Source: an uncultured Oscillospiraceae bacterium
GTDB lineage: Bacteria > Bacillota > Clostridia > Oscillospirales > Ruminococcaceae
DNA length: 64,000 nucleotides
Assembly: GCA_934446355.1 (NCBI GenBank)
Contig: CAKSEC010000010.1
Span: forward strand, 36,329 to 100,328
Reading direction: 5' to 3'
The translations under genes were made by a program, and so were the position numbers. Below, piece by piece: positions 59,237-64,000 of this stretch. The notes beneath the pieces are model-generated. The model made no database searches. It was not told the DNA's origin and saw only the letters and a program-made list of their open reading frames with translations. How positions within the stretch are numbered: position 1 is the first letter of the stretch; each line of letters begins with the position of its first letter.

Positions 59237-60667
59237 ATGAACAAATACCAGACACTGGCAAGCAATACCATTATCCTTGCCATAGGTCAGTTCGCTTCAA
59301 AAATTCTTGTGTATGTAATGCTAAGATTCTACACAAGTATGCTTGGGACGGACGGCTTCGGCGAGGTGACGAACATAATCAATGCTTCGTCGCTGCTGAT
59401 ATCTGTGGTTACGCTCTCAATAAGCGAGGGCGTGCTTCGCTATGCGCTGGACAAGGCGAACAACGGAAAGCACGTGTTCTCCATCGGCATAAATACGGCG
59501 ATAATCGGCATGGTGATATTCACCGCCGCCGTGCCGCTGGTGGGGCTTATCGACATACTCAGAGACTATCGCTGGCTGATATATATGTATGTTGGAACGG
59601 GCAGCATAAAGGGCATATGCTCGATATACGTCAGGGCAAGCGGCAAGGTGAAGCTGTTTGCCATCGACGGCATTCTGACCACGCTTTCTGTGATACTGCT
59701 GAATCTTCTGCTTCTGGGCGTGTTCAAGCTTGGCGTTGTGGGTTATGTGCTCTCGGTTTCGCTTGGCGACCTTATCTCTATAGTATTCCTGTCGTTCACA
59801 GCGAAGCTTTATAAGCAGTACCGACCGCTCGGCAACGACAGAATGCTGGCGAAATCCATGCTGAGATACAGTATCCCGCTTATGCCGACCACGATAATGT
59901 GGTGGATAATCAACGTATCCGATACGTTCATGGTAACGTCGTTCTTTGGTCCGGAGATGAACGGAATTTACTCGTTTGCGTATAAATTCCCGAATCTGGC
60001 GGCGATAGTGGTGGGTATATTCTCACAGGCATGGCATATGTCGGCGATAACCGAGCGAAACTCACGCAAGGTCAGCCAGTTCTATTCCAACGTATTCAGC
60101 ATGATGCAGACCGTCATGTACATCACGGCTTCGGGAATACTTCTGGTGCTACGCCCGATAATCATGCCGTTCTTCGGAAGCGAGGGCTTCGAGAGTGCAT
60201 ATATGTACGTGCCGTTCCTTGTGGCGGCGGTGGTATTCCAGAGTTTCAACAACTTCCTCAGTTCGATCTATGAAGCAAGCCAGAAAACCATGCACTCGCT
60301 GATATCAAGTTCCATCGGCGCAGGGTCGAATATTGTGCTGAATCTGCTGCTGCTCAATTCCCCGATGGGAGTTCTGGGTGCGGCTCTGGCGACGCTGATA
60401 AGCTATATCATAGTGTACATCTACCGTGCGATAGACACAAAAAAATACCTGTACATGAAGATCAACTACCTGAAGATGTTCATTAACCTGCTGCTCATCG
60501 GGCTGATGTCCTTCTCGGTAATGATGCTGGACGCAGGTCTGCTGCAGAATGTCATCAACTGCATAGTGTTCCTGATGATCTGCGCAGTGAATTTCAAGTC
60601 GGCAATGCAGGCGGTGCGCCTGTTTATCGGACGTAAATCGGGCAAGGGCGCTGAATCTGAGAAATAG
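59237..60667 (+). CDS. MATE/Wzx-type polysaccharide flippase
   Basis: 476 residues, 12 to 14 membrane segments of the MVF/polysaccharide export type: start MNKYQTLASNTIILAIGQFASKI, middle LRYSIPLMPTTIMWWIINVSDTF, then GIYSFAYKFPNLAAIVVGIF. It flips a lipid-linked sugar across the membrane. The C-terminal tail is basic. ACGAAAGAATTTGAC precedes the ATG. A terminator shared with the convergent XRE gene follows. Confidence 0.87.
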   Translation: MNKYQTLASNTIILAIGQFASKILVYVMLRFYTSMLGTDGFGEVTNIINASSLLISVVTLSISEGVLRYALDKANNGKHVFSIGINTAIIGMVIFTAAVPLVGLIDILRDYRWLIYMYVGTGSIKGICSIYVRASGKVKLFAIDGILTTLSVILLNLLLLGVFKLGVVGYVLSVSLGDLISIVFLSFTAKLYKQYRPLGNDRMLAKSMLRYSIPLMPTTIMWWIINVSDTFMVTSFFGPEMNGIYSFAYKFPNLAAIVVGIFSQAWHMSAITERNSRKVSQFYSNVFSMMQTVMYITASGILLVLRPIIMPFFGSEGFESAYMYVPFLVAAVVFQSFNNFLSSIYEASQKTMHSLISSSIGAGSNIVLNLLLLNSPMGVLGAALATLISYIIVYIYRAIDTKKYLYMKINYLKMFINLLLIGLMSFSVMMLDAGLLQNVINCIVFLMICAVNFKSAMQAVRLFIGRKSGKGAESEK

Positions 60668-60668
60668 A

Positions 60669-60694
60669 AATGGGCTGACGAATCAGCCCATTTT
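60669..60694. terminator. bidirectional terminator (flippase and XRE genes)
   Basis: TGGGCTGA (60671-60678) pairs with TCAGCCCA (60683-60690) around CGAA, with AAA before and TTTT after, so it can act on both strands. Confidence 0.88.
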
Positions 60695-60712
60695 AGATGT
60701 TATATTGATAGC

Positions 60713-61375
60713 TTACTGCAGCTTATTGAGCGTCTTTTCAGAAAGATTGACAAGCGAAAGCAGCGCCGCAGCCTGTTTGGAATATTCCTGCTCTATACGT
60801 GCGGTGGTTATCTTTTCGTCCTCTGACGGACCGGCGGAGGTCGCTTTTGTGTCCTCAATGGACATTGCGGCGGAGGTCAGGCTTGCGACCTTGTCCTGCG
60901 GAATGCTGAAAACGTGCGGGTCGTTGTTCTTTCCTGCGCTGCATATCATGCGGTAGGAACGGTACACAGCAAGCGAAAGGTAATTCGACACAGCCTTTGA
61001 CAGATCGGAGTTCTTCGCCTTTATCAGCAGCGAGAACAAAATCTCGATTGAGTTCGTGAGCAGCTTCTTGTTAAAGAATATCGACAGACCCGCGGACGAT
61101 GTGCCTTCGTATTTCTCAGCGGCTGAGCTCTCAGGAAGCTCGCTTTCTGTGACATTCGCACCGCTCATCATCGGCGAACGGCCAAGCAGATAATCGGTGG
61201 ACACGTTGTAATAGTTCGCCGCACGCACCAGAAAATCAAGGCCGCATTCGCGCTTGCCGTTTTCATAGTGCGACAGCAGCGCCTGAGTCACCTCAAGGTC
61301 AGCGGCAGCCTGTTTCTGGCTGATACCCCGTTCCTTACGCAGAAGCGTCATGATACGGGGAAAATCCTTATTCAT
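60713..61375 (-). CDS. XRE-family transcriptional regulator
   Basis: 220 residues. An N-terminal HTH domain (about 5-65: LRKERGISQKQAAADLEVTQ, LLSHYENGKRECGLDFL, STDYLLG). The C-terminal 140 residues are helical and unassigned, with no enzyme motif. Target unknown; the divergent phosphatase gene is a candidate. AAGGAGAAAATGT precedes the ATG. Confidence 0.85.
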   Translation of the reverse strand: MNKDFPRIMTLLRKERGISQKQAAADLEVTQALLSHYENGKRECGLDFLVRAANYYNVSTDYLLGRSPMMSGANVTESELPESSAAEKYEGTSSAGLSIFFNKKLLTNSIEILFSLLIKAKNSDLSKAVSNYLSLAVYRSYRMICSAGKNNDPHVFSIPQDKVASLTSAAMSIEDTKATSAGPSEDEKITTARIEQEYSKQAAALLSLVNLSEKTLNKLQ

Positions 61376-61652
61376 ACATTTTCTCCTTAATTATTAATAT
61401 CCCCATGGTTTGCCATTCGGCATTTCTCTATATTATAATACCATATTGTATATTATAAACTGAATATGCCGATTTGTAAAGTGTCATATTTCACAAAAAA
61501 ACGACGGCGTGATAGGACATTATATATAACAGCAATGCGCTCTCAGCAGGATTTAGTGATAAGCCGGACTGCACACGCAAAATGTTGTGACTAGGGCGAA
61601 ACAGGTAAGAAAAATATTTTCAACAGAAATATATACGAAAGGAAATAATGTG
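61376..61652. promoter_or_regulatory. divergent region with inverted heptamers
   Basis: AT-rich promoter region between the XRE gene and the phosphatase gene. TCGGCAT (61417-61423) and ATGCCGA (61466-61472) form an inverted pair about 43 bp apart around several TATAAT-like boxes; a possible operator for the XRE protein. No gene seen. Confidence 0.4.
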
Positions 61653-62258
61653 ATGAAAAACTACTATTTGTATTTGATTCGGCACGGAATCACGCAGGGA
61701 AATCTGGAGGGAAAATACATCGGGCAGACCGACCTTGCGCTTTGCCCTGAGGGCGAGGCTCAGATACGCAGCCTGTGCAGCGAGAATAGATACCCATATG
61801 TGGAAAAAGTCTATTCCTCGCCGCTGAAACGCTGCACCGAAACCGCCGGTATCATCTACCCTGAACAGAAGCTTGCAATGGTGGACGAGCTTGCGGAAAT
61901 GGATTTTGGCGAATTTGAGGGCAAGCGTCAGCAGGAACTGGCGAAGCTTCCTGAGTACATCGAATGGCTGAAAGGCGGTCCGGAGGCTTGCCCGCCCGGC
62001 GGCGAAAAATTCGGCGATTTCTCGCTGAGGTGTATCAGCGGTCTTGACATAATCTTCAAGGACATGATGAAAAAGGACATCACACGTGCGGCGGTAATAA
62101 CTCACGGCGGCGTGATAACGAATCTGCTTGCGGGCTTCGGACTGCCAAAGGGCAGACCGGCGGATTTCATGTGCGGACCGGGCGAGGGCTTTGAAATACT
62201 GCTTTCAACGTTCCTCTGGCAGAAAGGTCCTGCGTTTGAGATAAGCGGCAGACTGTAA
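61653..62258 (+). CDS. histidine phosphatase family protein
   Basis: 201 residues. Phosphohistidine site LIRHGITQGN (about residues 6-15), YSSPLKRCTETA, AEMDFGEFEGKRQQEL and the second catalytic His in VITHGGVITNLL. Close to GpmB/CobC type phosphatases; substrate unknown. ATG 61653 follows GAAAGGAAATAATGTG. Followed at 12 bp by a 73-residue gene. Confidence 0.88.
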   Translation: MKNYYLYLIRHGITQGNLEGKYIGQTDLALCPEGEAQIRSLCSENRYPYVEKVYSSPLKRCTETAGIIYPEQKLAMVDELAEMDFGEFEGKRQQELAKLPEYIEWLKGGPEACPPGGEKFGDFSLRCISGLDIIFKDMMKKDITRAAVITHGGVITNLLAGFGLPKGRPADFMCGPGEGFEILLSTFLWQKGPAFEISGRL

Positions 62259-62269
62259 AGGAGAAAGAC

Positions 62270-62491
62270 ATGACAGTACAGGAATTGCAGACAAAACTGT
62301 TTGAGATGGACGTTCCGCATTACTATTACAGCATATGCGGCAGCAGCGACGAGGACCAGAGAATATGCCTTGCTCAGGAAAACGGCAGGTGGCTCGTGTA
62401 CTACAGCGAGGACGGCGACCGTCTGGAGCTTTCCGACCATGCTGACGAGGATTCCGCCTGCAGGGACTGCCTGAACAGGCTTATGGAATAA
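62270..62491 (+). CDS. small protein of unknown function, 73 residues
   Basis: Starts MTVQELQTKLFEMDVPHYYY, then SICGSSDEDQRICL and GRWLVYYSEDGDRLELSD. The pattern of small alpha/beta folds; not recognised. AAAGGAGAAAGAC precedes the ATG. Sits between the phosphatase and TraB/GumN genes in one operon. Confidence 0.72.
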   Translation: MTVQELQTKLFEMDVPHYYYSICGSSDEDQRICLAQENGRWLVYYSEDGDRLELSDHADEDSACRDCLNRLME

Positions 62492-62500
62492 GGAGCGAAC

Positions 62501-63493
62501 ATGGGAAGATTCACATATGCCGTGAAGAAAGCGGCAAAAGCGGCTGCCGCAATACTGCTGACCGCTGCGCTCACCGCCTGTTCGGGCAGCCTGAACACTG
62601 CCAGCGGTTCGCAGCAGGGCGAGGTCGAGTATGCAAAGCCGCCGTTCTGGGTAGTGACCGACCCGCAGACCGGCGCGGCTATCTATATGCTTGGCAGTAT
62701 TCACGCCGGAAAGAAAGAGGTGCAGTTCCCAGATTATGTGCTCGAAGCATATAAAAGCAGCAGCTTTGCTGCGCCGGAGCTTGACACGGTGGCGTTCCAG
62801 ACGGATATCATGCTGCAGAGTCAGGCTGTGTCGCTGCTCACGCTTAAAGAGGGCACGGCTTCGGACTACATCGGCAGCGATTACGATGATACGGTGAAGT
62901 TCTTTAAGGAAAAGGGCGTTTACCAGATGGGAATGGATAAAATGATACCGTTCTACTGGTCGTCCGCAGTGTCGTCGCTTGTGATAAGCGGTTCGGGGCT
63001 TGACGTTGACTACGGTACGGAATCAGTGCTTCTGCAGATGGCGCACAAGGACGGCAAGGAAATACGCGAGATGGAGGGCGCACTGTCGCAGTATGCGATG
63101 ATGGCGGATATCCCCATGAGCGTACAGACGGAGCTGCTGAAGCAGTGCGTGGGAGATAGTAACGTCAATCTGCAGGCTATCAGCACGGCAATGCTTTACG
63201 ACGCATGGCGCAGTTTTGACGAGGACTATTTCAAGGCGGCGGGCGCTTTCGACATCTCGGCAGTTGACAATCCGGCGGACTGGGAGGAATACTACCGGCT
63301 GATGTATACCGACCGCCAGAAGAAGATGGCGGACAAGATAACCCAGTGGCTGCAGGACGGCGAACAGGGATTCGTGTTCGTGGGTGCGCTGCACTACTAT
63401 GCAGAGCCGTCGATACTGTCGCTGCTTGAGGAAGCGGGCTATTCGCCGCAGGCGGTGACCGGCGGGGAAATTATTTCAGAAGAAGCGGCATGA
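62501..63493 (+). CDS. TraB/GumN-family lipoprotein
   Basis: 330 residues. Lipoprotein signal (AILLTAALTACSGS, Cys at about 27). TraB/GumN domain: PPFWVVTDPQTGAAIYMLGSIHAGK, then PELDTVAFQ, and C-terminal VFVGALHYYAEPSILSLLEEAGY. The family resembles metal-dependent proteases (Tiki-like) but its role in bacteria is unsettled. Two GX2H elements (GSIH, GALH) that carry the proposed active site are present. AAGGAGCGAAC precedes the ATG. Confidence 0.85.
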   Translation: MGRFTYAVKKAAKAAAAILLTAALTACSGSLNTASGSQQGEVEYAKPPFWVVTDPQTGAAIYMLGSIHAGKKEVQFPDYVLEAYKSSSFAAPELDTVAFQTDIMLQSQAVSLLTLKEGTASDYIGSDYDDTVKFFKEKGVYQMGMDKMIPFYWSSAVSSLVISGSGLDVDYGTESVLLQMAHKDGKEIREMEGALSQYAMMADIPMSVQTELLKQCVGDSNVNLQAISTAMLYDAWRSFDEDYFKAAGAFDISAVDNPADWEEYYRLMYTDRQKKMADKITQWLQDGEQGFVFVGALHYYAEPSILSLLEEAGYSPQAVTGGEIISEEAA

Positions 63494-63559
63494 TACGGCG
63501 GCGGCGCGAATATAATTCAGCAGAGAGCAAGTATGCTTTGTCAACGAAAGGAGCCTGCA

Positions 63560-63802
63560 ATGCTGCTGAATATACTTATGCGCCGCCGCACCGACCCTGA
63601 GCAGGAAAGGTCGCAGGAATTTCTGCGGGAATATACCGAACTGTCGGACAGGCTGCAGACCATCAGGACGAATTACGACCATGTGAGCGAGGACGCCGAC
63701 ATAGACGCCCTGATATACGAGGAGAACGCAGTGCTCACCAGATTGTCTGCGCTTTACCGCCGGGCAAGGGAGATAGGGCTTCATGTTGAGTTCCCATGTT
63801 AG
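63560..63802 (+). CDS. DUF2508-type small protein
   Basis: 80 residues. Short helical protein: MLLNILMRRRTDPEQERSQE, then LIYEENAVLTRLSALYRRAR. Resembles Bacillus YaaL (DUF2508), function unknown. ATG 63560 follows CGAAAGGAGCCTGCA; an earlier ATG at 63533 has no ribosome site. Confidence 0.7.
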   Translation: MLLNILMRRRTDPEQERSQEFLREYTELSDRLQTIRTNYDHVSEDADIDALIYEENAVLTRLSALYRRAREIGLHVEFPC

Positions 63803-63855
63803 CAGGCCGGCGATAAAGAAATATTCAAAAAAATCGGATTTTTTGAAAAAAGCCC

Positions 63856-63884
63856 TTGACAAACCGGTGTTCCCGTGATATAAT
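63856..63884 (+). promoter_or_regulatory. promoter of the tRNA-Leu gene
   Basis: TTGACA (63856-63861), 17-bp spacer, TATAAT (63879-63884), perfect consensus. Confidence 0.85.
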
Positions 63885-63925
63885 AATATAGTCGTTGAGA
63901 GTGAACGCTCAAAACGATTGAATAT

Positions 63926-64000
63926 GCGGGTGTGCTGGAACTGGCAGACAGGCACGTTTGAGGTGCGTGTGTTGTATGACATACGGGTTCAAGTCCCGTC
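63926..64000 (+). tRNA. tRNA-Leu(GAG), truncated at the window edge
   Basis: Starts GCGGGTG (acceptor 5' arm). The anticodon arm is CACGT-TTGAGGT-GCGTG with anticodon GAG in the loop TTGAGGT, the same loop as E. coli tRNA-Leu(GAG). There is a long variable arm as in all tRNA-Leu, and the T arm is GGGTTCAAGTCCC. The 3' acceptor strand lies beyond the window. Confidence 0.9.

Noticed and set aside
1..64000. Defence islands, prophage or integrated elements
   Set aside because: No integrase, transposase, restriction, toxin-antitoxin or phage genes were found; genes are metabolic or housekeeping in nature.

Overview
The window looks like a chromosome segment of an anaerobic gut Clostridium-class Firmicute, most like Ruminococcus or a close relative in the Oscillospiraceae. 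Reasons seen in the sequence: two secreted proteins end in dockerin repeats; there is a domain-swapped GH3 enzyme of the R. albus type and a GH130 phosphorylase; sporulation genes yqfC/yqfD are present; glutamate synthase is split into separate subunits; and the promoters are sigma-A-like (TTGACA, 17 bp, TATAAT). No prophage, IS transposase or CRISPR array is visible. Most of it is ordinary chromosome. The unusual material is mainly in intergenic structured DNA, one RNA-based regulatory circuit and a few odd proteins.

Layout. (1) 1-8556, minus strand: a polyamine cluster (speD, a speA-like decarboxylase, speE, carboxynorspermidine dehydrogenase, nspC) interrupted by two tandem 93-bp hairpins, a Cys-motif membrane protein and a frameshifted lipoprotein gene; a DUF554 gene runs off the left edge. 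(2) 8717-8830: a 37-residue Asn/Gln-rich protein. (3) 9224-15174, plus strand: a strong promoter, a long leader with two hexaloop hairpins and an intrinsic terminator, then split glutamate synthase (amidotransferase, FMN domain, ferredoxin, FAD oxidoreductase, GXGXG domain) and an ANTAR antiterminator with a degenerate receiver. (4) 15356-19606: a heterodimeric ABC exporter and its TetR regulator. (5) 19842-27909: a tRNA methyltransferase-like gene, an AI-2E-family permease, a pseudouridine synthase, a zinc-ribbon membrane protein, metA (acetyl type) with two unknown genes, a CNNM/CBS protein and an ArsC/Spx protein. (6) 27909-35109: HAD phosphatase, AGCS symporter, orphan response regulator, yqfC-yqfD, and a chemotaxis receptor. 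(7) 35214-44148: two dockerin proteins flanking a glycosyltransferase, a membrane protein and smpB. (8) 44431-51486: a small Cys protein, an EAL protein, GH130, then a small acidic protein, GH3 and a deformylase-like protein. (9) 51687-54615: znuB-znuC-znuA-zur. (10) 54845-64000: rlmB, a 1043-residue degenerate P-type ATPase-like protein, tadA, a flippase, an XRE regulator, a phosphatase, small proteins, a TraB/GumN lipoprotein, a DUF2508 protein and a truncated tRNA-Leu.

Most interesting. A modular intergenic element occurs three times, always between convergent genes (15201-15350, 21881-21950, 51495-51671). The two long copies share a 14-nt loop exactly but have different stem sequences that still pair, which is covariation. 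The glutamate synthase leader carries what looks like an ANTAR target (hexaloops with A at position 1 and G at position 4) ahead of a terminator, and the ANTAR protein is the last gene of the operon. The P-type ATPase-like protein has lost the phosphorylated Asp and the GDN motif and carries a roughly 480-residue charged N-terminal extension. A 174-bp palindrome lies downstream of metA.
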